Shown in pieces: positions 48,201 through 61,700 of a stretch of DNA of 64,000 nucleotides. Made by a program: the position numbers and the translations under genes. Source of the DNA: Gymnogyps californianus. Its lineage: Eukaryota; Chordata; Aves; Accipitriformes; Cathartidae. How positions within the stretch are numbered: position 1 is the first letter of the stretch; each line of letters starts with the position of its first letter. A model generated the notes under the pieces. It ran no database searches and was not told the origin of the DNA. It saw nothing but the letters and a program-made list of their open reading frames with translations. The stretch covers positions 18,351,698-18,415,697 of the forward strand of contig NC_059485.1 in NCBI RefSeq assembly GCF_018139145.2, read 5' to 3'.

Positions 48201-51200
48201 GGGGAGGGTCTTGGTTCAGGCAGCGTTGCAAGCTGCTGTGCCAGTGTCCTTGCTGTCCAAATTCCTGCTGTCAGCCCCACAAGCGAGTGGGGTTTGGTTA
48301 TGGGGGTGTTGGTGGTCTGTGGGGTTTTGCCTTGGTTTTGGGGGGGGGGCGGGTTGCATGCCGAGGCCTGGAAGTGGGAATGATGCTCTTATTCTGGAGC
48401 TGGTCTGCTGTCGTGTCCCAACGCAGACCTGGAGCTACTACACCCACTTTTTGGCCTCAATTTTGTGACCTCCCAGCACTTCTCTTCCCTCGTCTGTTCT
48501 CTTTGGCTTGTTGGTGAGGACAGGACTTGCCTGGTTGTTGCTGCTTCTGCCTCTTCTCCGCACTCGGCAGGGATGGGGGCATTCCCACTCATTTGTTTTT
48601 GGGGAAACTGTGGCACACCAGCCCCTCAGGCTCTCAGCTATCAGATGTGGGGTGGTGCTGCTGCCCCATAGGAAACAATTACTGCTTTTCATCATTAACT
48701 TGCCCATATGAAAACGTTGGCCAGGGTCAGTTGCTGGTGCGGTTGCCATTGCTGGCCGCTCTCCCCACATGCACGGCACGCCGCAGTCGCTCCGGCTTTC
48801 CGAAGGAGCTGGGCAGCCTCGTGCAGTGCCTGCACACACAGGGGCAAAGCTTTCCATTTTAAAAGCCAGCCATATCAGTCATGGCTTAGAAAGATCTAGT
48901 TAACATCTGTGACACCCAGGGACTTGGTAGAATAAACAGTCGTCTTTGGACACTGCTCAGTTATTGCTGGCACTTGGGATAAATTAATTTCTGCACTAAT
49001 GGCTTAAGGCTGAACTTAGCAGAGCACAGAAAGGCTCCGGTTATGAAGCCTGTTGTACAGGCAGAGGTGCAGTCACTGTACTGGGTTTTGCACAGATTAA
49101 TTGGTTGTTTTTTCCTCTTTTAAGCCAGCTGGAATTTTCACAAGCCCTTTGGAGGGAGAGGGAGGGACCTTTCAGCAGCTTGCGTCTTGTACATAAGTAA
49201 GACGACTGCTAGCTTAGGTGATAAAAAACTTGCCTGTGCATCCCCAAAGGTGCGCTGAGGGACCGTGGCAGGCTGGGGAGCCCGAGCGATACCCAGCCAG
49301 GCTCTACCAGCCCTGCAAGAGGGTCTCAGAGGAGGGGACACCCTGCCCGGACCTCTCCTGGGGCTGTCCCGGGAAGCCTGGCCCAGCTGCCCATGAGTCT
49401 GGCCGGTAAGGGACTGCCAGGGAGGGGACAGGGCTCTTGTGTGTAGTTTATGTTCTCCTGAAAATTCACAGTTGGCTATGGTGTTCTTGCTGGCATCCAC
49501 AGCATTGTCTGAACTGGTGATAAAGGTTTTAAACTCAATTTCCCCGTCTCTGCTTAGCCACAGCTCTTGGAGTCCTTGCTGCTGAGAAGCTTCAGTGGAG
49601 ATTCATTCTTAATGTTTTCCTTTTGCAAAAGGGAACAAAAAAATTATTTACAATCCATTTACCCACTCTAAAGTGTTTCTTGGTGTTTATCTACTTTTGT
49701 CGCAGTGAAAACAATCATTTAAGACCAGCTGCACACTGGATGATTATGGCTTCTGATCCTTCCTTGTGTATTAAGTAAGGATTGCCACAACGCTTGGGTT
49801 ACAAATTCATCACAATTTGTCTGTGAAGTCCGCCACGCTGATTGGGAGGTATTCTCAGTGCTGCCCCAGGAGAAACAGAGTGTGCTTGATACTCTTGATG
49901 GTGCTTGTCTGTTTTATAATCACAGCATGCCTTTAAATCTTTCAGTTATTTATTTGCCAGCCGCTCGCAGAGACCTACATCACTTTCTCCTGAGGATCTT
50001 CTTGAATGCCATGCAGCATGACCAGCCCTTCGTAGCTGGTTACTTGAGTTCACTGCGACATCTCACCAAGTTAAATATTTGATGTGTATTCTCTGGGCTT
50101 TTTTATTCCAGCCCTGTGCTCTCCCCTCTTCCCAGCAGTCGCTGGTCAGTGTAGCATTAAACCTGCAAACCTTTAAGAAGACTTTTTAAGAAGTCCTAGA
50201 CCTTTTTCTGGACTCGGCAGAGCTGATGACCTGTAGGGAAATAGAAGAGGCTTGGGGGTGCTTTGGGGGAAAATCCAGCATTTTCAGTTAGACAGCTGCG
50301 GCGTGGTGGCTTTGGCTGTACTAACGACAGTCACAAATGAAAGTCCGTCAGCAGGCTTGCTGGGTGAGGCGCTGCGGTGGCACGATGAGTGTTTCTGGTG
50401 GCTTGTGAGCCAGTGTTAAAATATCCCAGTAGAGTAGAGCATTTCTCTAGAGGTGCCGACAGATCAGGCACATCTCGCTCATCAGTCCTCCTCTGAGGAC
50501 TCAAATGCCATCATTATTAGAACTGGCTTAATTATGTCTATAGATGAAATAACAATCTTCTAAAATGCAGCATCAGTCAGGTAACAAAAGTCTACTCAAT
50601 TTATCTTACTGAAAAGTATTTTCTTACTCATATAATGCATTGAGTGAAGGATTGTCCTTGGCTCATCATCATCGTACACTTCAAGTTTTGCCTATTGACC
50701 TTATATATCACTTTGCAAATGGGTTGGTTGACTTCTTTTGAATTGTAAATAAATGAAACCCAGTTTAATTTAATTAAAAAAAAAAAAAAAAAAGAAAAAA
50801 GCTGAGGTGGCATTATACAGCGCATGTCTGTAAGCTGGGGGAACTGATTATATTTTTAATGAAGTTCAAATAACGTGCAATGGTTTTTTGTTGTGGGTGG
50901 ACTAACAGAAAGTGAGGTGGTGGATTCCGAGCTCCCACAAGCAGAAAACAATTCATTTAAGAAATGAGGTGGCAAAAGCATCTTTGGCCAATCTGATTCA
51001 TGCAAACTGTAAATGACTTCAAGTGATAAGTAGAGTGTCTCTCGGAAGGAAAGCAAGCTTGTCTTAAAACTATATCAATGTTTCGCTTGAGTGCATTGAT
51101 TCCCCCCCCCCCCCTTTGGGAAGAGATTTTTGAGCATCACCTGGAATGTCTTCTGCCCCAGATTTGTGAATAAATTATGTTGTTCTTAAAGACACTGCAG

Positions 51201-54200
51201 ATGCAAACCGGAGATGTTGCTGCCAGCCTGCTGCAGCCCAGCCTTCGAGGAAGGTCGCAGGAAAACCTGCTGATGGCTTGCTTTAATGTGGGGCGAGTCC
51301 CTTCATCCCTCTGTCACGGGACGAGTCCCGGTTGTGCCTTTTTGATATTTGTATAGGTGCAGTGAAGCTGTTAGTTGGGGCTTGGATCATTAGGGCATCT
51401 CTGGAGGAGGACACTTGATTTGGACCAGTAACCTGAAATGCAGTGTTGGCTCTAGCATCACACTGAGAGCTGGAATCGTTCTCACCCCAGCACTAAGCGA
51501 GGATCGCCTTGGAAAGCTAAAGGAGGAGAAAGGCACGTGCTGCTCTTACTGCTGTAAGGTTTTGCTCAAATCTGCCTCTTTAAGGGGAGGCGACCCTTCT
51601 GGTCCCCCGCTCAGGCGTTAGGGCAGATTCATCTTGAGAGTCTGCAACTGCAAAATTGTCTTCTCTAAAACAAAGACCTACACAAAGCCAAGAAGCTCCT
51701 GTGCTTAGAGTAGTAAATATTTATAGAGCCTTGTTCACTTGCGCTATTTAAAGCCATTTTCCTGAGATATTAATCTGTTTAAAGGGAGAGCCCAAGAGTA
51801 GCATGAAATACGTATCTCCCTTGTCTTTCTGCCTTTTCCAATGTGACTTCCAGTTCCATGTATCTGCTTGCCTGGTGCCTCCTCCGTTGTGTTTTCGGTG
51901 TGCTGCTGCTCATGCAGATGCAGTTCGGGGGCTTGGCAGAGCAGAGGGATGCCTTTCTCCGAGTCGTGAATTCCCAAGCGGAAGGGGGACTAACAGCCTG
52001 ATACAAAGTAGTATCAAGTGCTGGAAGAAAATTATCATTTCTGTTGGAGGGGTTTTAGTTTTCCTGTTCACATCAGGTGTAATCTTTTGGGTGAAAGTTT
52101 TCACTCGGCTAAGGTTGGGTGTGGGGTTTTTCAGGTCGTATTGATGCAAAGTGTGCTGTGCTCTGCATGAGTAATTTGGAAGAGGTCAGAGTTTCCTATA
52201 ACACATCCTGTGTATTCCCATGAGAAAATGGCTTGCTTCCTTAGGTTTTCCTTATACCAATTGGCAAAAGAAATAAAGGTTTGGAATTCCCTGGAGTCTT
52301 GCCCGGGAGCGTGAAACCCGGCTGTGTGGAGGGGAATTGGGTGTCTGACATCGGGCTTGGTGACAGCAGATCACTTTGCAGAGCGCCCTGTGCCAGGTCT
52401 GCTCGCCGCTCGATAAGCGGGGTTGAGATGGCGTCAGCATAAGTAGGAGTCTAAAGCAGGACTGGAAAAATAGCAGAGGAGTCGGCCTGCATGCTAAATC
52501 AGAGAGAACAGCCCAGACTTGTTTTGCAAGTCTCATTCATTTTGTTGCATCATGCTAGATATTGGTCAAGAAAGAGATCGGTTGATATAAAATAAGCTTT
52601 GAACAAGACTGTTTTCTTTTCACCCAGTGCTGCGTGCCCCGAGGGCCAGGCAGGGTTGCGGAGGCAGCTGCTGGCGGCGAGTCGGCTGGTTTGCTGGTGC
52701 TGCGTGTGCCGCAGGAGCATCGCGTGGGGTTTGTAGCAGCGCATCCCTTCCGGGGGATCAAAGCACGTTCTGGCGGAGATAAATGTCAGTCTCGAAATGA
52801 GCTGTACTTGGCTGCGAGCAGAGGTGATGCTCAGGTGGGGGAAACCCTGTCAACTACAGAAATTAAATTTTCAAAACTTCCCTTGACTTATTGGCATCTG
52901 AGCTGCCTGAAACGAAAAGGCAGAGGAGCAGGCCTGGTGTGGCACGGCCACGGCAGGCTCTGTCAGCGGCTGTCACGCTGCCAGCAGCTTCTGTGCAATG
53001 GTGGCATCTAGTGGCTACTGCGGCTGGCGGGGCTGTGGCCCTCTGTGCCCAGGTCCCTGGGACAAGGAGGAAGCCAAGGCTGAGCTTGAGCTGTAGGCTG
53101 GGCCTAGGAAAGCGAGCTGGGCTGCTCGACTTCCTTGTCAGCTGTAAATGGGGGGAGTACGTATTGGGCTACAGCTCGGGAAACTGCTGTGCGTTACCGG
53201 GACTAAAATAGTAAGGTACCAGCTGCGAGGTGGCCAGTACTGGTGTTAGCCGCTGTGGTGAGGCCCGTGATTTTAAGGGCATCTGTGATGGATGGAAGTT
53301 TTCTGGCACCGGTGAGCCATGGCCTTCCTGCACAGCTACGGGAGAGCTGCGCTTGTGAGCTGCGTCCTGCGCAGAGTGCTAACCAGCTGAAAAAAAAACA
53401 GAGGGAAGGAGGAGGAGGGGAAAAAAAAAAAAAAAAAGATGTTGCATGCAAGCTTTAAAGGGAGTCCCTTTGAGCTGTCCCGATGCACTGAGTGTTTATG
53501 GAAGAGAGAAGCTGAAATTTTCTCCAAAATGTTGCAGTTGTGCAGTTTCCGTCCTTACCAGTGAGCTTGTAGGTAGAGTTTGCTCAAAAACCTTTTGTGA
53601 ATTTAGTCCCTAGTCCCAACTGGGGTGTATGCAAGTTCAAAAGTGCATCACTTTCCTCCAACCTGTGTTACCAGATACGGCTTAAATGCTAACCGTAGCC
53701 TAGAATAAAAAGTCAGAACAGCTTTGCTTCTAACTCGAGTGTATGTGAATTCCTCAGGCCAGTTTCATGGCAGTGCCGCAGGGGTATAATCCTCAGAAAG
53801 GCCTTTACCCTTCACCTCCAGCACTCTGATGCCAAGGAGAGAAGTTCTGCACAAAGACACGGACTGCCCTGAGGCCAGGCAGTGAAACCAGTTGACTGGC
53901 AGCTGTCTGGAAACGTGAAGAGATAGATTTGGTACTTTCTTTTCTCTGTGCTTTTGAATTCGGCGTTTGACGTCAAGTGTGGTGGGCAGCAGGTGCCTGG
54001 AGAGTCTGCCAGAACTGCTCCATCCTGGTGAGCTCTACTAATTTCCCACACAAGCGACGGGCTGCCGTCCCTGCCTGTCCCCTGGGAAGGGATATCTGCA
54101 GGGGCAGGTACAACCATGCACCTCATGCTTCCTCCCTCCATCTCGCATACCTTCTCTTCTGAGCATAGACATCACTGTGAAGGACATGAAGAACTTCTAC

Positions 54201-57200
54201 TTTGCCTATTTATTTTTCCTGAGCATCTTTGAAGCGAGGAGCAGTTGCAGCAGGAGCTCAGGAAGTTTTCCAGTGCTGTTTTCTGCTGGTTACTCGCTTT
54301 GGTCATGGCCATATTGTTCTGCCCAAAGACCGGCGTTGCTCTGGTTTAAAGTATGTGGTGTAGTTTCAGATGGGCACGGAGAGAAAGGGTATTTAAAGCA
54401 TTGCTCTGGTGACTGAGTCATGTATATTTGCGACAGGGAACCCATGTTCCCCATGTTGGGGATGTAGGCTGGGCAGTTTGTGAGCGTGGAGCCTAACAAA
54501 GGCATTTCTGGGTTTGTGTGTTTGGTGTTTCTATTAACGAGTTTTCTTTTCTTTCCAGTCAAGCTGAACCTCTCTCCCTTTCAAAAGCTGATAGTCAAGC
54601 AATTAGTTTCACTTCGACAGTGGCAGTTTTGGAAGCACGTGGCCTTTGTGCTGTGAAAACTGTCTCTATTCCCCCTCCTTGGTGGTTTTGTGCAACTGCT
54701 CCATCCGTGTGCCTGGGCTGCCGGCACGGAGGATGCTGAGGACTTACTGCTTGCAGGGAGCTCTTGTGCCTAAAGAGAAATGGGGCAGTTCTGCTTGGAG
54801 CAGAGTCTCTGGGGATTTTGCATCTGAAACAGGGCAGTGCGCTGAATTAGCCCCTTCCCTAAGGACCCGTCAGCCTGTGCCGGGGGATGATCCTGGTTCA
54901 GGAACCTGGGGGGGAGACATCTGGATGCTCCCTCCTGGCTGCAGAGCAGGCTTGCTCCCACTACTGCTCGCCATCCCTGGGGACGAGGGAGATTTATATC
55001 CGCCTGAAAATAAATACAGATCATTCACTTGTCTCTGGAGGAAGATAAAATGTAAACTGTCTATTTTCTGTGATAAAGCACTGGAAATAGTTGGAATTTA
55101 AGATAATTATCTTTATTGCTTTTTATAGCACCCTGTGAAGGCTGAAATCTAATTTGTTTTTCGCTAACAGGGAGCTCCTGCTGATGACTCAGAAAAATCC
55201 ATTTGCTTTATTGACAAACTTGTCTGTTTGGTTATTGGGGCAGTATTCTCCTTGCAGGAGAAGGGAAATACAGGTCGTAACACAATGGTGCGTTTTTAAT
55301 ATAGATTCAAAGTCTGATATCTGTTGGCAAGAGGAAAAAATAAAGTTGATCTAATTGGAGTGAAGCGACTCTGCTTTATTAAAGACGATGGTAAATTAGT
55401 TTATGCTTTAGTGGGTGTGCAGTAATGGTGCACGGTGCTTTGTTTAAGCAACTTCAATACACTTGAAGGTTATTAACTGGAGCTTGTGGAGAAGCTGCTT
55501 TTCCTGGGCACCTGATGCCCCTTGGCTGTTCCCGAGCCCAGGCTTTGGGGAAGGAGGTGGGAGGTGCAGTCATGCCTCTTCCCTCTTGTGCCTGGGGCCA
55601 TGGGGAGCGGTGCGTTCGGCTCGGTTTGGACGCGTTGCTTGCAAGTGGAGTTGCCCCCTTTTTAAACTTCTTGTCTGTCTGAATGTGAGACAGGCTCCCA
55701 CGTTTTCACGAACCCTTTGTGTGTCTGAAGATGTTGGGCACCCCTTGTGCGAACGAGTCGCTTGTCAGCGCAGCCTGGTGGTGTGGTTTGGAGGGTCTGC
55801 TGCTGCCCTGGTACTACAGCTCTATGAAAAGTAGTTGTCCGTGCTGCCTTCTCAGCTCTTGATAAAGGGGGAGTGCTTTCTGCCTTATCTGACCCTGTAT
55901 GATACACACCCGAGAGCTGCTCAGAAGAAGAAACAGCATGCTCTGGACAGGCTTTCAGTATCGCCTGCCTCCCAAAATGTCCTTTGATTGTTCCAGGCGG
56001 TGATGTTTGTTGAGAGATGGTGGCTCTGCAGGCTGACTTAGCAGAGATGCTTCTAAATTGTTCATCTCTCTGGCTCACCCCCCAAAAATCTGTAATTTAA
56101 CACTGTCACTTAGGATAATGCTACAGACCACTGAATCTCCTACAGCTTGAGTCCTAACAGGTTTTATCCAACAATGGAGAAGTAAGAAGCAATCTACGGG
56201 TTAACGATGTTTTTAGGGAGAAGGAATAGAGCTCCACAAGTAGGTAGTCTTTGCCTTGAAGCAGAGGTCTATTTCTATCAAGTCTCTGTAGCCCTCCACA
56301 AACGCACAATAGAGCAAGGGAGAGAAAACATCACTTTCTGTAAACATGAAATGAAAGATCTGGGTGGGCAGAGCAGATTTCTTGTCTGTCTCTGAAGACC
56401 TGCTCAGTGTTTGCTCAGCTTTTTATTGGTTTTCTTTCAGGAATTGACTACAAGACCACTACTATCTTGTTGGACGGCAGAAGGGTCAAGCTGGAACTCT
56501 GGTGAGTGTTTCTGAGCCACTTTGGCTGCGAGCGCAGGACCGGTGAGCAGGGGCCGTGGTGCTGCTAGTGGGATGCTGTACCGAGCTGTGGAGAGCACAG
56601 AGCATCCCCAGGCGTGCGGTGAGGCTTGCTAGCTGTTCTTACCAGCAAGTTACTCTAGCAAACCAGACCTCTTTCCACGGATCAAGTGCACAAACAGCAT
56701 GCTGTTCTTTGCTGGAATAGTCTGATTTCAGTCTTTCTCTGTCATTCCTGACCATGTTCCCATACAGCTCTCAATCACTGAGGGAACAGTACTATTTTGG
56801 AAGCAATACTGGATTTTCCTGAAATCCTAGGATGAGAAATATAGACAAGAGAGTAGGAAAGGAGGAGAAAAAAATGTATGAAGCCCTTAGTCCCTACAGA
56901 AGCTGGATGTTTCTCAATGACTTGAGTAGAAATTAAAACAAGAGGAGTGAATAGACCTCATAGTTAGTGTCAGAGTATGGTAAACCCATGGAGAGCAGGA
57001 CTTACTGGAGTGACCTGACACTGGGATGGAGACGGGAGAACGCTGCATGGGAGGGGTGACCCCTGCCTTATCTGGCAGCACCGGAGGAGATCTGGAGTCT
57101 TTCAGGCTGAGCTTTGTCTGAGGTTTAACCTGCTGAGAAGCTGACACAGCAATCCTGTAGATGAAAGAGGAAGGATAGGTAGCCTGCCCCTATTCTGGGT

Positions 57201-58774
57201 TTCACCTGGATCTAGTAGGGAATGACACATGCCCTAAAACTTCAAGTTAAATAGCCCTTTACCAACGCTTGTATCAAGTACAGGAATATTAGTAATCTGT
57301 GTGAATTGTTAAATAGGAATGAATGCCATATTCTCGGCCTCAGTGACTGACTCTAGCAGCGTGTAGTTTCATGGTTTAATTATACCCCTGCTCTCTGAAG
57401 CTGAATGTCCTCATTTTTCTTACAAAAGAATAGAAGCAGCTAATTTACCTCTTTTAGCTTGAATGTTTATATGTGCCACTTACATTCTTTTGTCTCTCTT
57501 GTAAGATGTCTATTTTAACATTTCAGCCCAAGTGTGTAGTTAGTTACTGCTTTCCTCTTGAAAGCCTCCTCTTTTTATACTGTAATTCTTGAGCTGGAGA
57601 ACCAGCACAGGACCTGAAAAGCTGGAGCATTGGTTTGTGATGCCTTAGTGTCATCTTTTACCATTACTTTCTTCATGCAACCCAATATTTGATTGCTGGG
57701 GGAGAAGGAGATGTAAGCACAGACTGTTAGATTGATGTCCAGGACCAATAATATGATCCTTGAAAGCTTTAGATCTGAAAGAACTGTCCTGAACTTGAGG
57801 TCAGTGCCTTTTTCATATAGCTGGTGCAAATCTGGGGCTGAGGGATTCATTAGGCTTCTCAGTGATCATTCATGTGTCTTTTTATCCTGGCCGAGTGAAT
57901 AGGTATGACAAGCATCATAACGTGTCTCTGATTACCCTGATGCATTGCAGTATATACTGGTTAAATCAGCGTGCTGGGCTCTGGCTTACTGTCCCAGATG
58001 TTCCCGCAGGCACCGAGAGGTGCTGGTAATGTAGTCAAACTTATTTATACCACATCAAGAGTTGCAGTCAGGACAAATGATAGTGCCTGAATAGCCCCTT
58101 ATTGTCACCGTGGGCTAGAAACGCTGCTCCCTAGTCCTGTTCCTGAGCTCTCTGTAGGGTATGATCGACCAGGTCTGTCAGAGACCTGGGTATAAAGATA
58201 CTTCCTTTCATTTTTGGTTAAAACATGTTTGGAAAAACAAGTGAAACTAGACAGTGGGAGACAATTTCTCCTATCTGGAGTGGCTATGTGCATTTTAGGA
58301 TAGGTCAGCTGTTCTCCATGACTAGGAGAGGTCTACAGTCTCACTCTGACTTTGAACTTCCATGGACTGTAGGAAACTAGAGAGAAAATCCTTTGCCCAA
58401 GGGAGTAAAATGACTTACATCCTCGTACATCATAAGGTAGTGCTGAAGCTGCGGGGTTTTGGTCTGTACCTTCTCCGTGGGAAGCACGATGACAGCGAGG
58501 ACCTCTGGAGTGTGTCTGACTGTAACCAAAGGTGGTGATGCACCCACCGATTCTTCCCAAAAAACACCGTGCAGAGCAGTTTGGGTACCACGCGTGTTCT
58601 AAAGAGCTGACCAGATCAACACTGATTTTTTTTTTTTTTTTTTGGGTCCAATAGATGCGCAGTATGGGATTCAATTCTCCCAATTTCATAGCTGTAACTT
58701 TTCTTTGTTGCAGGGACACATCAGGGCAAGGAAGATTTTGCACCATTTTCAGATCCTACTCTAGAGGAGCCCAG
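36145..58774 (+). CDS. RAB40C: RAB40C, 5' part: three exons encoding residues 1-88 (atypical Rab GTPase)
   Basis: RAB40C is a Rab-like GTPase with a C-terminal SOCS box that recruits elongin B/C and cullin-5 to form a ubiquitin ligase. It is membrane associated and linked to vesicle traffic, lipid droplets and cell migration. The pieces are 36145-36286, 56441-56501 and 58714-58774, totalling 264 nt or 88 codons. The start is [20 protein letters not shown], almost identical to human (MGSQ...). The P-loop is GDSDVGKG (residues 21-28), with the family's glycine where most Rabs have Ser/Thr. The switch I region includes IDYKTTTI, and G3 is WDTSGQG (residues 68-74). The NKxD-like and SAK-like motifs, the SOCS box and the prenylation end lie beyond the window. 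ATG 36145 is chosen over 36133 because it has the better Kozak context (A at -3, G at +4) and matches the family start. RAB40B and the RAB40A type are close alternatives, but position next to PIGQ and sequence favour RAB40C. Confidence 0.96.
44941..44982. repeat. Two exact 21-bp tandem copies
   Basis: The unit beginning AGCGTGGAGCGGTCCCTTTC occurs at 44941-44961 and again at 44962-44982. A partial third copy follows (GGAGTGGAGC). It lies inside the large RAB40C intron. Confidence 0.95.
50748..50800 (+). repeat. AATAAA followed by a poly(A) run
   Basis: AATAAA at 50748-50753 is followed 22 nt later by 18 As (50776-50793), a G and six more As. The spacing is that of a polyadenylated mRNA end, so this could be the tail of a retroposed transcript. 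No coding body or convincing target-site duplication was found upstream or downstream, so a simple A-rich repeat is equally possible. Confidence 0.4.
56441..56501 (+). CDS. RAB40C: RAB40C exon, 61 bp, switch I region
   Basis: Two bases complete glycine, 19 codons encode [19 protein letters not shown], and TG begins the tryptophan of the WDTSGQ motif. This is the effector strand of the GTPase and is identical to human RAB40C as remembered. The acceptor is tttcag and the donor gtgagt. Confidence 0.97.
56502..58713 (+). other. RAB40C: RAB40C intron, 2.2 kb
   Basis: A GT-AG intron (gtgagt; acceptor ttgcag ending at 58713). A run of 18 Ts at 58626-58643 lies about 70 nt before the acceptor. Nothing else was recognised. 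Confidence 0.9.
58714..58774 (+). CDS. RAB40C: RAB40C exon, 61 bp, G3 motif
   Basis: One base completes Trp and 20 codons encode [20 protein letters not shown]. It carries the DTSGQ G3 motif, where Ser replaces the usual Ala of Rab WDTAGQ. The donor is gtaagt. The next family segment (GILLVYDIT) is not found before 64000. Confidence 0.97.
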
Positions 58775-61700
58775 GTAAGTGCTGCTCTCAGTGCTTTGAT
58801 GGGGCACACTTGCTTTTCCTTTAGGCTGTAAAAACCTTTCATGCCATAGTAAAGAGCTCTGAAGAGGAACACGTCAAGCATCGGAAGGACGGGATCTATG
58901 TAAATGCCAAGAGGCACTGCATGTCGTCTTGCTGCCTGGTATTCTGTTTTTATGAAATGGTGGGAGAGAGGGGAGGGAATGACAGACTTCCCTAGACTCC
59001 TACAGAAAAGGTCTGTTACAGACTATATTCGGTATTAGTTTCTAGAGAAGGGCTGAGAAGATGGGGTTATAGAGGACAGGGCAATTCTAGCTCTAGGTCT
59101 GCCTTAGCTTTAATGTGGGAGCTCGGACTTCCTGAGGTTTGTCAGATTTGTTTAAATATGACACTGGCTTTCCCAATGGAGTTCTTCCAGTCTGTGTTGC
59201 CTTCAAGTCAGTTCCAAAAATAGGGTGGCTCCTAGTTGCATGTTTGATGCAGACTTCAAACTAGAGCAGCTCAATTGGATCATAAAGTACGTTCCTTAAA
59301 ACGTGAGACAGAGCGTTACATTTTGAGTTTCTCCTTTGAGCCTGCTCCAGAATAGCATCTAGATGCTGAACAGCAGAAAAATCTTGTGGTCCTCTGAAAA
59401 ATTGCTGTTGGTTAATAGTGCTTTCTTACAGTTTTATTGTCATCCTTTTAGTAACATGACAGGGTCCCTCCAGGATAAAGTCTCCCTAGGTTGAATGAAC
59501 TACTGTATTTTCCCTTTTGTTTCCAAATTGGAAAACTTTGGAGAAAATTCCTCCTCTCTTAGACACTAAGAGTCGGAAGCTATATATCAGCCTCCTGACT
59601 GTGCCAGCATCCTGGCAGATTCCCAGCCTTTGGGAAACTTTGCCACTTTTATTCAAGCTCTTGCCATTATTGCTCTTGGCTTTTTGCTCCTTGTAGCTGT
59701 AGACTGTTGCTTTGCTAACTGGCAAAATCCATCGTGCCCTCTTTCTCGAAGACTTCTTGCAAATTCACTTGTGCTGTAGACATGAGAGCACTTCGCCTGG
59801 GATGTGCTGTTGATACCTCCTCCGGTGTCTCGTTTATTCTTGTTTATGCACATCTCTGGTGGTGTGGATGCTTTGAGGCAGCTCCTTTGAAGCGGAGGCC
59901 AATTTCCTGGTGCTTGCAGAAGTGCCAGGCAAGGAGTGTTGGAGCGTGCCTTCTGCAGTGGGAGAGTACGGGATCTCCCGTTCGCATGCTCAGTCCCGTG
60001 TGTGAGTTTATCTTTAAGCTTCCCTCTGCCCATACTACGTTTCAGAAAAATCTACAGCTCCAATCCTAATATAACCTGTGGACTTGAGACCGTGTAATTT
60101 GCCTTACCAATTATACATGAACAGAATCAGTCACTGTGGTTTTCTCATGACCACATAACTTGGCTTTGGTCAGTCTTTTTCTGAGAGCTTGCTGTGTCAG
60201 ATGCCGAAATCAAACTGGGAATAGAAAGCGGCAGGCTTCCAAACTAATGTGTCCAGAAATATCATTTGAGAGCTTTTACCCCTGTCTGCAGCATGACCTG
60301 CTTTTCCAAACTGCTGTACAGAAGACTTTCTCCCCTTCGTGTAGACTGTGAGCTCCTCGGAGCGAGCGCTGTGTCTTCACAAGGCTGCACCCAGCAGAGC
60401 CTGCACCCACATGCCAGAACTCGTAGCCGCTGCTGCCATCCAGCGAACTGGGGCAGACAGGAAAGGTGAAAAAAGTAGCGATGAGAATACTTGAACTGGA
60501 TGGCGAGACAGGTACACATCTGTCTAGAAACTGCAGTGGAGCTGTAAGGCACTTGCACAGTGCGTCCTTCGGGTTCCTGCAGCCTCTTCTCCCAGACGCT
60601 ACGTTTGACACTGGGTGCCATAAGGTGTCGTGTATCTGGCTGACCCTAAGTTTGAGATTGAAGATTGCTTTCATCTTCCTTTCTCAAAATGAAGTTCTTG
60701 GCCGCCTTTGCTTTGGAGGCAACGTCTTGCCCTTCTGCTGTATTGATCAATATTGCTTTAGGAACTCTCACTTGAACATCTGCAAGGCTTGCTTTATCCA
60801 TCTTATCTGCTTACCCCTCCCAAGGAGTCTGTCTGAGAGACGTTCACAATAAACCTCATCAGCCAGGCAGAGGGACCTTTAATGTGAGTGCTTTCTTGCT
60901 GAATGCTGGAGTATGGAGCTTACTTGTGCAGCAAGGTGTAGCTTACGCCTTTTCCTCAAGGCCTGCATTCTGCTTGTGCAAGAAATGCCTTTTCCAAAGT
61001 ACTGTTGTGATGCCTTAATCCTGATCTGCCAAAATAGTCAACCCTTACCCTTAAAAACAACAAAACAGCCCTAAACAGCAAGCCTGCCCAGTAGGAGGAG
61101 GGGTAGTTCCCGAGTGAAATATCTCCACTGCCCTCTGAAAGTGTCCGTGAGATGAGCACGGTGAAAAGCGGGTGCCTCCTGAAGACTAATGACTGGAGTC
61201 CTTGTACAGTCTTCTCCGGGTGGCTTGGCGTAAAACTTGGGTTGCTTTCAGCATCAAGTGATTGGCTCCCATGTGGTGATACAGCAATATTCCTGTATTA
61301 GCAGGAACACAGATATTGTCTCTCTTAAATAACTCACTACGTCTTTCAGTGGAAGAGGGAAGTATCTTAATGTAAACTCTTAATGGTTAACCAAAGCAAG
61401 AGGACTGTTTTCAATAACAAATGCCTGTGTGACTGCAAGAATGGACTTCAACACCTCCAGTTATTTTCAGTATGCAGACGCTAACTTCTTCTGGCATAGC
61501 ATTAGCATAAAGACAACTTAACCCAGTGTGGTCTCGGGGGAAAAGAGATAAAATGCTCTCGAGTTCTCTTAGTTCTTCAAGATGTATTTAATGCTGCGTG
61601 CTGTACTGACTTCTTTGCTTCAGCTGTCTGCTTTTCCCTCTGCTGTCTTGGTATCATCAGACTTCAGGACTTCTGCTGTAGGAAGCCTGATGCAAATCCA

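Larger units (their letters stand above)
36287..56440 (+). other. RAB40C: RAB40C large intron, 20.2 kb
   Basis: A GT-AG intron (gtaagg; acceptor tttcag ending at 56440). The first part is GC-rich and the rest is mixed. It contains simple repeats: a T16 run at 43882-43897, A-rich patches near 42465-42520 and 44150-44215, a 21-bp duplication at 44941-44982, an A18 tail-like run at 50776-50793, a C13 run at 51102-51114 and an A-rich run near 53421-53438. None of the many open frames (up to 175 codons, minus strand near 45171-45698) resembles a known protein, and most overlap other frames. No RNA gene was recognised. Confidence 0.9.

Noticed and set aside
49858..50082. 74-codon frame upstream of the A18 run, a possible retrocopy body
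   Set aside because: It ends about 700 nt before the poly(A) run and resembles no protein I know.
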